From an uncultured Collinsella sp. (GTDB taxonomy: Bacteria > Actinomycetota > Coriobacteriia > Coriobacteriales > Coriobacteriaceae): DNA of 16,656 nucleotides. The notes below the pieces were generated by a model, which saw nothing but the letters and a program-made list of their open reading frames with translations, was not told the origin of the DNA and made no database searches. The stretch is taken from assembly GCA_905211615.1 (NCBI GenBank), contig CAJMBB010000028.1, forward strand, positions 1 to 16,656, given 5' to 3'. Below are positions 1-6,072 of this stretch, in pieces (position 1 is the first letter of the stretch; each line of letters starts with the position of its first letter). The position numbers were made by a program, and so were the translations under genes.

Positions 1-1
1 C

Positions 2-931
2 TGGATGGCCGTCTTTGCCGATGGCAGCCAGGCGGGCACTATCGGCGGCGGCAAGATTGAGCTCTTTGCGTTGGATGAAGCGCGCGAGCTCCTGAGCGCG
101 GGACAGTCGCGTCTGGTCCGCTACACCATGGGCGGCGAGAACTCCGATACCGGCATGATTTGCGGCGGCGCCATCTGCCTGTGCTACCTGCATCTGGATA
201 CGACCCAGGCACCGTTGTTCCAGGAAATTGCCGGCGTCTTGGTCTATCGGCGCATCGGCGACTTCGTCATCGACTTTGAGCCGTTTATCGCAAGCGCGCT
301 CGAAAGCGACGCTACTGAATACCATGGCGAGGCATCGCGCCGCACCATTGCGGGCTGCCCCGGGCTTTCGCTGGTGGAGGAGGGGAGTAAGGTCACCTAC
401 ACCAACGCCGCCTCCGAGATTCCCGCGGCGCACATCGAGACGCTCTGCCCCGAGGGCCTGACCTATATCTTTGGCTGCGGCCACGTGGGCGCCGCGACGG
501 CACGGGTGCTCACGGCGGCGGGCTTTGCCGTCGTGGCCTGCGATGACCGCCCCGGCACGTTGACGCCCGAATGGGTGCCCGGCGTCTACGATCGTCGCCT
601 GGTCGATTACAAGAACCTGAGCGAGCTGTGCCCCATCGGCCCGCGCGACCTGGTGGTCGTCGCCACGGCGGGTCACAAGTCCGATATCGACGTGGTGATT
701 CAGGCCATGCGCGCCAAGCCTGCCTACCTGGGCTGTCTGGGTTCGCGCCGCAAGACGGCCTTTGTGCGTGCCCGCCTGGAGCAGGAAGGCTTTACGCAGG
801 ACCAGATCGACGAGCTGCACCTTCCGATCGGCGTTGCCATCGAGGCCGAGGACCCCGAGGAGATCGCTATCTCCATCGCCGCCGAGATGATCCACCTGCG
901 CCGCACCAAACTCGTCCCCCGCAAGCGCTAG
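2..931 (+). CDS. XdhC/CoxI family molybdoenzyme maturation protein, 5' truncated by window edge
   Basis: XdhC-family proteins bind molybdenum cofactor and help sulfurate and insert it into xanthine-dehydrogenase-type hydroxylases. The reading frame is open to the window edge, and the first visible residues (FADGSQAGTIGGGKIE) fall inside the N-terminal XdhC/CoxI domain, so the true start lies upstream. The N-terminal domain is followed by its conserved GMICGG stretch. From about residue 150 a Rossmann-like C-terminal domain begins, with a GCGHVGAA nucleotide-binding loop and the acidic end of strand 2 (ACDDRP). It later carries the GCLGSRRKT motif typical of XdhC C-terminal domains. No hydroxylase subunit is visible here; any partner would be upstream of the window. 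The stop is followed directly by a dyad repeat and the rplE leader, with no T-rich terminator. The family is secure; the exact client enzyme is unknown. Confidence 0.88.
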   Translation, partial: WMAVFADGSQAGTIGGGKIELFALDEARELLSAGQSRLVRYTMGGENSDTGMICGGAICLCYLHLDTTQAPLFQEIAGVLVYRRIGDFVIDFEPFIASALESDATEYHGEASRRTIAGCPGLSLVEEGSKVTYTNAASEIPAAHIETLCPEGLTYIFGCGHVGAATARVLTAAGFAVVACDDRPGTLTPEWVPGVYDRRLVDYKNLSELCPIGPRDLVVVATAGHKSDIDVVIQAMRAKPAYLGCLGSRRKTAFVRARLEQEGFTQDQIDELHLPIGVAIEAEDPEEIAISIAAEMIHLRRTKLVPRKR

Positions 932-950
932 TCGCATCCCCATCAATAAG

Positions 951-1013
951 TTGCGGTGAAATACGGACTGTTTAAGCCTGTTAAGCCGTCAAACGGTCCC
1001 CATTTCACCGCAA
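951..1013. repeat. 63-bp imperfect palindrome (REP/MITE-like dyad)
   Basis: The ends are perfect 12-bp inverted arms, TTGCGGTGAAAT at 951-962 and ATTTCACCGCAA at 1002-1013. After two mismatches the arms continue for nine more pairs (965-973 with 991-999, one G.T wobble). The centre holds a short direct repeat, TTAAGCC-tg-TTAAGCC. There is no T tract, so this is a poor intrinsic terminator, although the RNA would fold strongly. Size, symmetry and intergenic position fit a dispersed REP-like or miniature inverted-repeat element. I recall similar TTGCGGTGAAAT palindromes from Collinsella-type genomes, but this cannot be confirmed here. No second copy is apparent in the window. Confidence 0.7.
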
Positions 1014-1073
1014 CTGCTTGTTGGGACCCATTTGTGCGGGGGAGTTGTGGAGTTGTGCAGGCAGACGAGGTTT

Positions 1074-1105
1074 TTCTGGAAATACGCTCCCGATGCGCGT
1101 ATAGT
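1074..1105 (+). promoter_or_regulatory. Weak sigma70-like promoter candidate for the rplE operon
   Basis: TATAGT at 1100-1105 matches the TATAAT -10 box at five of six positions. No good -35 box sits at 16-18 bp; the nearest T-rich block (TTTTTCTGG, from 1071) is too far away or poorly matched. Transcription from here would start near 1111 and give a leader of about 130 nt that includes the long hairpin before rplE. Without upstream ribosomal genes, the rplE operon needs a promoter in or before this gap, which is the main support. Confidence 0.35.
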
Positions 1106-1122
1106 ACCGATTGTTTTGTCGG

Positions 1123-1217
1123 CTCCTGCTGCGTCGAGTCCAAACCGTGAAATGCCATGAGCGGCGCGGATGCAGCCAGGAGGCACGAGGACAACCCATC
1201 GTGGCCACGCCCCGTGC
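1123..1217 (+). promoter_or_regulatory. Structured 5' leader of rplE (long bulged hairpin plus second stem)
   Basis: CTCCTGCTGCGTC at 1123-1135 pairs with GATGCAG-C-CAGGAG at 1169-1182. This gives a 13-bp stem with one G.U pair and one bulged C (1176), around a 33-nt loop. A second stem follows at once, GCACG (1183-1187) with CGTGC (1213-1217), enclosing the 8-bp palindrome GTGGCCAC (1201-1208). The leader then runs into the AAGGAG of rplE. Such a fold before a ribosomal operon suggests feedback control by a ribosomal protein, as known for S8 on the E. coli spc mRNA, but the binding protein here is only a guess. The pairing is seen directly; the function is inferred. Confidence 0.5.
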
Positions 1218-1242
1218 TTAAAACCCCAAGAAGGAGTGAACA

Positions 1243-1800
1243 ATGGCAGAAGAGAAGTATGTGCCGCGTCTGAAGACCAAGTACAACAACGAGGTCAAGC
1301 AGCAGCTTCAGGACAAGTTCCAGTACGAGAACGTCATGATGATCCCCAAGTTTGAGAAGATCGTCGTGAACATGGGTGTCGGCGAGGCCGCTACCGATTC
1401 CAAGGCCATCGACGGTGCCGTGCGCGACCTGCGCGCCATCACCGGCCAGCAGCCGATGATCACCCGTGCCCGCAAGTCCATCGCTACCTTCCGCCTGCGC
1501 GCCGGTATGCCGATCGGCTGCAAGGTTACCCTGCGTGGCGACCGTATGTGGGAGTTCTTCGATCGTCTGACCTCCGTCGCGATTCCCCGTATCCGCGACT
1601 TCCGCGGCATCTCCGCCAAGAGCTTCGACGGCCGTGGTAACTTCTCCATGGGCGTCACCGAGCAGCTCATCTTCCCCGAGATCGACTTCGACTCCGTCGA
1701 TCACCAGCGTGGTATGGACATCACTTTCGTGACCACCGCCAACACCGATGAGGAGGCCAAGGCCCTTCTGGACGCCTTCGGTTTCCCGTTCAAGAAATAG
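1243..1800 (+). CDS. rplE: 50S ribosomal protein L5
   Basis: L5 binds 5S rRNA and helps build the central protuberance of the 50S subunit, contacting S13 and P-site tRNA. The protein has 185 residues, against about 179 in E. coli. Family blocks are clear: the IEKIVVNMGVGEA-like segment near residues 38-50 (here FEKIVVNMGVGEA), the ITGQQP and RKSIATFRLR block, GCKVTLRG, the PRIRDFRG loop and the NFSMGVTEQLIFPEI segment. An AAGGAG seven bases before the ATG supports the start. It is the first gene of the ribosomal cluster in this window; rplN and rplX, its usual upstream neighbours, are absent. Confidence 0.98.
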   Translation: MAEEKYVPRLKTKYNNEVKQQLQDKFQYENVMMIPKFEKIVVNMGVGEAATDSKAIDGAVRDLRAITGQQPMITRARKSIATFRLRAGMPIGCKVTLRGDRMWEFFDRLTSVAIPRIRDFRGISAKSFDGRGNFSMGVTEQLIFPEIDFDSVDHQRGMDITFVTTANTDEEAKALLDAFGFPFKK

Positions 1801-1815
1801 GTTCACCTGCCCTAT

Positions 1816-1845
1816 AAGCGCCGTTCCCACAAGGGGGCGGCGCTT
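1816..1845 (+). other. Intercistronic hairpin between rplE and rpsN
   Basis: Bases 1816-1828 pair with 1833-1845 in a 13-bp stem that includes two G.U pairs, closed by an ACAA loop. The outer eight pairs (AAGCGCCG with CGGCGCTT) are perfect. There is no T tract, so it is not a standard terminator. It could set mRNA stability, serve as a processing site, or bind a ribosomal protein. Confidence 0.55.
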
Positions 1846-1879
1846 GGGGCGAACAATACTCTATGTGAGGAGGATATAA

Positions 1880-2065
1880 GTGGCTAAGACATCGATGATC
1901 GTCAAGTGCAATCGCAAGCAGAAGTTCTCTACTCGTGAGTACACGCGCTGCCAGCGCTGCGGCCGTCCGCACTCTGTGTACCGCAAGTTCGGCCTGTGCC
2001 GTGTCTGCTTCCGCGAGCTTGCACTCAAGGGCGAGCTTCCCGGCGTTAAGAAGGCCAGCTGGTAA
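1880..2065 (+). CDS. rpsN: 30S ribosomal protein S14, zinc-binding (type Z) form
   Basis: S14 sits in the head of the 30S subunit. This is the short 61-residue zinc form (rpsZ/rpsN1 type). Four cysteines at residues 24, 27, 40 and 43 form CxxC...CxxC, and the family signature RCGRPHSVYRKFGLCRVCFRE is intact. The start is GTG, placed seven bases after a strong GAGGAGG, and gives the usual N-terminus MAKTSMIVK. It lies 79 nt after rplE, separated by a hairpin. Zinc-free paralogues of S14 often replace this form under zinc limitation in other bacteria; none is visible here. Confidence 0.98.
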   Translation: MAKTSMIVKCNRKQKFSTREYTRCQRCGRPHSVYRKFGLCRVCFRELALKGELPGVKKASW

Positions 2066-2120
2066 GTCACTACCAGCGTTTCAAGCATCAGTTTGGAACA
2101 GGGAAAACGCGCTAAAAAGG

Positions 2121-2143
2121 CTTTGCCGTTAAGGGCGGCGAAG
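2121..2143 (+). other. Small intercistronic hairpin between rpsN and rpsH
   Basis: CTTTGCCG (2121-2128) pairs with CGGCGAAG (2136-2143) in an 8-bp stem with one U.G pair and a 7-nt loop. It lies within the 119-nt gap before rpsH, which is long for a ribosomal operon. No T tract follows. It could affect rpsH translation or mRNA processing; the role is unknown. Confidence 0.4.
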
Positions 2144-2184
2144 AACCAAGAGCACGTGTTCATCAAGAACGAAGGAGAATCTGT

Positions 2185-2583
2185 ATGAACCTTACAGACC
2201 CGATCGCAGATATGCTTACGCGCATCCGTAACGCTAACTCTGTGAACAAGGCCACGGTCTCCATGCCGAGCAGCAAGAAGCTCGTCGAGATCGCTCGTGT
2301 TCTGCACGAGGAGGGCTACATCGAGGGCTACGATGTCGAGGACACCGTTCCCCAGAAGACTCTGCACATCACGCTTAAGTATGGTCCCAAGAAGGCTAAG
2401 GTCATCAACGGCATCCGCCGCATTTCCAAGCCGGGCCTGCGTAAGTACACCGGCGTTGCCGACATGCCCCGCGTCCGCGGTGGCCTTGGTACCGCCATTA
2501 TTTCCACCAGCCATGGCGTCATGACCGACCGCGATGCTCGCAAGCACAACGTCGGCGGCGAGATCATCGCTTACGTCTGGTAA
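2185..2583 (+). CDS. rpsH: 30S ribosomal protein S8
   Basis: S8 binds helix 21 of 16S rRNA early in 30S assembly and in E. coli also represses the spc operon by binding its mRNA. The 132-residue length is typical. The N-terminus NLTDPIADMLTRIRNA is the family hallmark, and the C-terminal half carries the RNA-binding block GLGTAIISTSHGVMTDRDAR and ends GEIIAYVW. GAAGGAGA eight bases or so before the ATG supports the start. A 119-nt gap with a small hairpin separates it from rpsN, while rplF follows after 33 nt. Confidence 0.98.
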   Translation: MNLTDPIADMLTRIRNANSVNKATVSMPSSKKLVEIARVLHEEGYIEGYDVEDTVPQKTLHITLKYGPKKAKVINGIRRISKPGLRKYTGVADMPRVRGGLGTAIISTSHGVMTDRDARKHNVGGEIIAYVW

Positions 2584-2616
2584 TTCGCTCGGTAGGTAGA
2601 AGGAAAGGAGATCACC

Positions 2617-3153
2617 GTGTCTCGTATCGGTAATAAGCCTGTCCAGATTCCCGCCGGAGTCGAAGTGGCAGTCAACGGCAACAACGTTGTCGTCAAGGGC
2701 CCCAAGGGCCAGCTCGAGCTCGATGTCTTTGAGAAGCTCGCTATCAACGTCGAGGACAACGTCCTCACCGTTTCCCGTCCCGACGACGAGCGTGAGACCC
2801 GTGCCCGCCACGGCCTCACCCGCGCCCTCATCCACAACATGGTTGTTGGCGTTTCCGAGGGCTTCGAGAAGAAGCTCGAGCTCGCCGGCGTCGGTTACCG
2901 CGTGCAGCAGAAGGGCAAGAACCTCGAGTTCTCCCTGGGCTTCTCGCACCCCGTGATCGTCGAGGCTCCCGAGGGCATCACCTTCGAGGTTCCCGACAAC
3001 ACCCACGTGAACGTCAAGGGTATCAACAAGCAGCAGGTCGGTCAGATCGCCGCTGAGATCCGCGGCCATCGTCCTCCCGAGCCTTACAAGGGCAAGGGTA
3101 TCCACTACGTTGGCGAGCACATCCGCCGCAAGCTGGGTAAGGCCGCCAAGTAG
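2617..3153 (+). CDS. rplF: 50S ribosomal protein L6
   Basis: L6 binds 23S rRNA near the sarcin-ricin loop and the factor-binding site. The 178 residues match the family length. It starts with SRIGNKPVQIPAGVEV and ends with the conserved KGIHYVGEHIRRKLGKAAK-like tail, including the RPPEPYKGKGI signature near residues 150-160. The start is GTG after a strong AGGAAAGGAG (2601-2610); the encoded SRIGxxP N-terminus agrees with family starts. A hairpin in the 75-nt gap after the gene separates it from rplR. Confidence 0.98.
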   Translation: MSRIGNKPVQIPAGVEVAVNGNNVVVKGPKGQLELDVFEKLAINVEDNVLTVSRPDDERETRARHGLTRALIHNMVVGVSEGFEKKLELAGVGYRVQQKGKNLEFSLGFSHPVIVEAPEGITFEVPDNTHVNVKGINKQQVGQIAAEIRGHRPPEPYKGKGIHYVGEHIRRKLGKAAK

Positions 3154-3178
3154 TCGTAACCGACTCACTCGCATAAGA

Positions 3179-3200
3179 CCAGCACCCCGTCAGGTGCTGG
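3179..3200 (+). other. Intercistronic hairpin between rplF and rplR
   Basis: CCAGCACC (3179-3186) and GGTGCTGG (3193-3200) form a perfect 8-bp stem with a 6-nt loop. A TTTTT run exists only 11 nt further on (3212-3216), too far for a normal intrinsic terminator. A partial attenuator, an RNase processing site or a protein-binding site are all possible. Confidence 0.5.
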
Positions 3201-3228
3201 CAAGATCAACCTTTTTAGGAGTTTACGT

Positions 3229-3597
3229 ATGAACAAGCATAAGGCGAAGCTGGAAGGCCTCAAGCGTCGTCAGCGTCGTGTTCGCGGCAAGGTCTCGGGT
3301 ACCTCCGAGCGTCCGCGTCTTCGCGTGACCCGTACTAACGCCAACATCTATGCCCAGATCATCGACGACAGCAAGGGCTCCAGCCTGACGCTCGTCTCTG
3401 CCTCGACCCTCGAGGCCGAGTTCAAGGGCACCCACACCTCGAACAAGGAGGCTGCGGAGAAGGTCGGTCAGCTCGTTGGCAAGCGCGCCATCGAGGCCGG
3501 CATCACCAAGGTCGCCTTCGATCGCGGTGGCCGTATCTACCATGGCCGCGTCAAGGCCCTCGCCGACGGTGCTCGTGCCGCCGGTCTCGAGTTCTAG
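3229..3597 (+). CDS. rplR: 50S ribosomal protein L18
   Basis: L18 binds 5S rRNA together with L5 and L25 in the central protuberance. The 122-residue length is typical. Visible family features are the basic N-terminus, the GTSERPRLRV block (residues 25-34), NIYAQIIDD, the GxLVGKRAIEAGI-like helix and the closing segment FDRGGRIYHGRVKALADGARAAGLEF. AGGAG eight bases before the ATG fits. The stop codon overlaps the Shine-Dalgarno sequence of rpsE (tAGGAGGT), so translation of the two is probably coupled. Confidence 0.98.
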   Translation: MNKHKAKLEGLKRRQRRVRGKVSGTSERPRLRVTRTNANIYAQIIDDSKGSSLTLVSASTLEAEFKGTHTSNKEAAEKVGQLVGKRAIEAGITKVAFDRGGRIYHGRVKALADGARAAGLEF

Positions 3598-3611
3598 GAG
3601 GTATGTAGCAC

Positions 3612-4136
3612 ATGGCTCGTAATCAGAAGCAGCAGCGCGAGGCCTCCGAGTTCGAGGAGCGCGTCGTTTACATCAACCGCGTGTCGAAGACCGTCAAGGG
3701 TGGTCGTCGCATGAGCCTCGTCGCTCTCGTCGTCGTTGGCGACGGCAAGGGCAACGTCGGCGTTGGCATGGGCAAGTCCGCTGAGGTGCCCCTGGCCATC
3801 TCCAAGGCGTCTCTCGATGCCAAGAAGAACATGTTCCACGTGCCGGTGACCGAGCAGGGCACCATCCCGCACGAGGTTCTCGGCCACTTTGGTGCCGGCC
3901 GCATCATCATCAAGCCCGCTGTCGAGGGTACCGGCGTTATCGCCGGCGGCGCTGTGCGTCCCCTCTTTGAGCTTGCTGGCATCAAGAACGTCCTGTCCAA
4001 GTCCCTCGGTACCGACAACGGCCTCAACATCATCAAGGCTGCCGTCGAGGGCCTCAAGGAGCTCTCCAGCCCTGAGGACGTCGCGGCTCGCCGTGGCCTG
4101 ACGGTCTCCGAGATGTTCGTCGGTAAGGAGAACTAA
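3612..4136 (+). CDS. rpsE: 30S ribosomal protein S5
   Basis: S5 helps fix decoding accuracy and mRNA entry on the 30S subunit. In its 174 residues the double-stranded-RNA-binding-like domain is clear (EERVVYINRVSKTVKGGRR, about residues 16-34, then VGDGKGNVGVGMGKS). The C-terminal domain has the GAGRIIIKPAVEGTGVIAGG and FELAGIKNVLSKSLG blocks. The Shine-Dalgarno AGGAGGT (3596-3602) overlaps the rplR stop. An ATG directly after it (3603) is followed at once by TAG, so the ATG at 3612 with a nine-base gap is the real start. rpmD starts two bases after the stop. Confidence 0.98.
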   Translation: MARNQKQQREASEFEERVVYINRVSKTVKGGRRMSLVALVVVGDGKGNVGVGMGKSAEVPLAISKASLDAKKNMFHVPVTEQGTIPHEVLGHFGAGRIIIKPAVEGTGVIAGGAVRPLFELAGIKNVLSKSLGTDNGLNIIKAAVEGLKELSSPEDVAARRGLTVSEMFVGKEN

Positions 4137-4138
4137 GC

Positions 4139-4321
4139 ATGGCTGACACCATCAAGATCAAGCAGGTCCGCAGCACCAACGGTTGCAAGCAGGACCAGGT
4201 CCGTACTGTCCGTGCCCTCGGTCTCCACAGGATCCGCGAGGTTCGCGAGATTGCTGACAACGAGTCCGTCCGCGGCATGATCTTCAAGGTCAAGCACCTT
4301 GTCGAGATTGTAGAGGAGTAG
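4139..4321 (+). CDS. rpmD: 50S ribosomal protein L30
   Basis: L30 is a small 23S rRNA-binding protein of the large subunit. The 60-residue length is normal for bacterial L30. Typical features are the N-terminal strand IKIKQVRSTNGC, the helix following QVRTVRALGLHRIREV, and the closing MIFKVKHLVEIVE. The Shine-Dalgarno AAGGAG lies inside the end of rpsE, and the start follows the rpsE stop by two bases. rplO begins three bases after this gene, with its own GAGGAG inside the rpmD end, so rpsE-rpmD-rplO is tightly coupled. Confidence 0.97.
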   Translation: MADTIKIKQVRSTNGCKQDQVRTVRALGLHRIREVREIADNESVRGMIFKVKHLVEIVEE

Positions 4322-4324
4322 CAA

Positions 4325-4774
4325 ATGCAGCTTCACGATCTTACTCCCGCGCCCGGTTCCACCAAGAACCGCAAGCGCGTCGGCCGTGGCAATTCTTCGG
4401 GTCACGGCACCACTTCTGGCCGCGGTCAGAAGGGCCAGGGTTCCCGCTCTGGCGGCACCAAGGGTGCCGGCTTCGAGGGTGGCCAGACTCCGCTGGCTAT
4501 GCGCCTGCCCAAGCTTCCGGGCTTCCGTAACCCCCGTCGTATCGAGTACACCGCTGTTAACGTTGAGCGTCTCGAGCGTAAGTTCGAGGACGGCGCTGTG
4601 ATCGACGGTGCCGCTCTTAAGGCCGCTCGCATCACCAAGAGCGAGTTCGAGCCCGTCAAGGTGCTCGGCAATGGTGAGCTCACCAAGAAGTTCACGGTCA
4701 AGGTCGACAAGGTCAGCGCTTCTGCGCAGGCCAAGATCGAGGCCGCCGGCGGAAAGGTCGAGCTGCCGTGCTAA
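4325..4774 (+). CDS. rplO: 50S ribosomal protein L15
   Basis: L15 is a 23S rRNA-binding assembly protein of the large subunit. The 149-residue protein opens with LHDLTPAPGSTKNRKRVGRG and has the long Gly/Ser/Arg-rich extension (SSGHGTTSGRGQKGQGSRSGG) that penetrates the subunit. The FEGGQTPLAMRLPKLPGF motif follows at about residues 50-67, then the globular domain. The start has GAGGAG six bases upstream. The last seven bases overlap the GTG start of secY, so the two are probably translated in a coupled way. Confidence 0.98.
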   Translation: MQLHDLTPAPGSTKNRKRVGRGNSSGHGTTSGRGQKGQGSRSGGTKGAGFEGGQTPLAMRLPKLPGFRNPRRIEYTAVNVERLERKFEDGAVIDGAALKAARITKSEFEPVKVLGNGELTKKFTVKVDKVSASAQAKIEAAGGKVELPC

Positions 4775-6054
4775 ATGGTCTTAAGAATGCTTTCCGCATC
4801 AAAGAATTGCGCGAAAAGATTCTTTTTACCATAGCTATGCTCGTCGTGTACCGCATTGGTGCGCACGTTCCTGTGCCCGGCATTCCCTTCCAGGGGATGC
4901 TGGGCCTTTTCTCGACCGATAACAATTCGGTCGCCGCAGGTGCTATGGCCCTCCTGAATCTTTTCTCTGGCGGCGCGTTGAGCTATGTGTCGGTGTTTTC
5001 GCTGGGCATCATGCCTTACATCACCAGCTCGATCATCCTCCAGATGCTCCAGGCCGTTGTGCCTTCCCTGCATGAGCTTGCCCGCGAGGGCGAGGTCGGT
5101 CAGACCAAGATTACGCAGTATTCGCGTTACCTCACCCTGGCTCTGGCAATCCTCAACTCCGTGGGTTACCTCTTTCTCTTTAAGAGCTTCGGCATCAGCT
5201 TTAATGGCGCCGGTGCTCCCGAGATCATCTTCGACCTCATGATCGTCGGCACGCTCACCGCGGGCGCCATGCTGATTATGTGGATTGGTGAGCTCATCAC
5301 CCAGCGCGGTATCGGCAATGGCATGTCGCTGATCATCTTTGCGAACATCATGGCCGGTCTGCCGCAGGCTATCTTCTCCAGCACCGAGGGCAATGCCGGT
5401 GGCATCATCACCATGGTGATCATCTGCGCCATCATCCTGCTGGTTATCCCGCTGATTGTTTTCCTTGAGCGCGGCCAGCGCCGCATCCCGGTCTCCTACG
5501 CCAAACGCGTCGTGGGCCGCCGCATGATGGGTGGCCAGACCACCTACCTGCCCATCAAGGTCAACACCGCGGGTGTCGTGCCGATTATCTTCGCTTCGGC
5601 GCTGCTGTACTTCCCGGCTCAGATTGCCGTGTTCTTCCCCGGCATCGGCTGGATCCAGGCAGTTGCCTCTGCGCTTTCGCGCGGCTGGCTCAACTGGGTG
5701 CTTAACGTTGTCCTCATCGTGTTTTTCGCGTACTTCTACACCTCTATGGTGTTCAACCCCGATGACACGGCCGACAACCTTAAGAAGCAGGGCGGCTTTA
5801 TTCCGGGCGTGCGTCCGGGTAGGGCTACCGCGGCCTACATCAAGAACGCGCTCAACAAGATCACGCTTCCCAGCGCTGTCTTTTTGGCGCTCATCGCCAT
5901 CGTGCCTTCGATCATCTTCTCCTTTACGGGTAACCAGCTGATCCAGGCATTTGGCGGCACGTCCATCCTCATCATGGTCGGCGTCGTGCTCGACACGGTC
6001 GATAAGCTCGAAGGCCAGATCAAGATGTATGATTACGATGGATTCTTTAAATAG
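4768..6054 (+). CDS. secY: Preprotein translocase subunit SecY
   Basis: SecY forms the protein-conducting channel in the cytoplasmic membrane with SecE and SecG, driven by SecA or ribosomes. The 428 residues hold about ten hydrophobic segments. Recognisable blocks are the N-terminal amphipathic part KELREKILFT (13-22), YRIGAHVPVPGI (28-39), IMPYITSSII (81-90), GELITQRGIGNG (174-185) and the SecA-contacting cytosolic loop ERGQRRIPVSYAKR (234-247). The GTG at 4768 yields the usual MLNGLKNAF start and overlaps the end of rplO by seven bases. GGAAAGG about ten bases upstream is the likely ribosome binding site. An out-of-frame ATG at 4775 is not used. Confidence 0.98.
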   Translation: MLNGLKNAFRIKELREKILFTIAMLVVYRIGAHVPVPGIPFQGMLGLFSTDNNSVAAGAMALLNLFSGGALSYVSVFSLGIMPYITSSIILQMLQAVVPSLHELAREGEVGQTKITQYSRYLTLALAILNSVGYLFLFKSFGISFNGAGAPEIIFDLMIVGTLTAGAMLIMWIGELITQRGIGNGMSLIIFANIMAGLPQAIFSSTEGNAGGIITMVIICAIILLVIPLIVFLERGQRRIPVSYAKRVVGRRMMGGQTTYLPIKVNTAGVVPIIFASALLYFPAQIAVFFPGIGWIQAVASALSRGWLNWVLNVVLIVFFAYFYTSMVFNPDDTADNLKKQGGFIPGVRPGRATAAYIKNALNKITLPSAVFLALIAIVPSIIFSFTGNQLIQAFGGTSILIMVGVVLDTVDKLEGQIKMYDYDGFFK

Positions 6055-6072
6055 GCTAGAGGAGGATTGCTC

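Larger units (their letters stand above)
932..1242. other. 311-bp non-coding region between xdhC-like gene and rplE
   Basis: No convincing coding sequence lies here. A short open frame at 956-1150 crosses the dyad repeat, has no ribosome binding site and resembles no protein I recognise. The stretch holds three things, listed separately: a 63-bp dyad element next to the xdhC-like stop, a weak -10 candidate near 1100, and a foldable leader from about 1120 to 1217 that ends at the rplE ribosome binding site. In most bacteria rplN and rplX occupy this place upstream of rplE, and there is no remnant of either. Confidence 0.75.

Noticed and set aside
951..1013. The dyad as an intrinsic terminator for the xdhC-like gene
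   Set aside because: The stem is long, but no T tract follows on either strand.
956..1150. 64-residue open frame in the gap before rplE
   Set aside because: It begins inside the dyad repeat, has no ribosome binding site and overlaps the foldable leader; composition looks non-coding.
943..1830. 295-residue open frame on the - strand across rplE and the upstream gap
   Set aside because: Antisense to rplE and running through the dyad repeat; no start signal or similarity.
1861..3174. 437-residue open frame on the - strand across rpsN, rpsH and rplF
   Set aside because: It is antisense to three certain ribosomal genes, resembles no protein, and arises from strong GC-biased codon use that removes stops in this frame.
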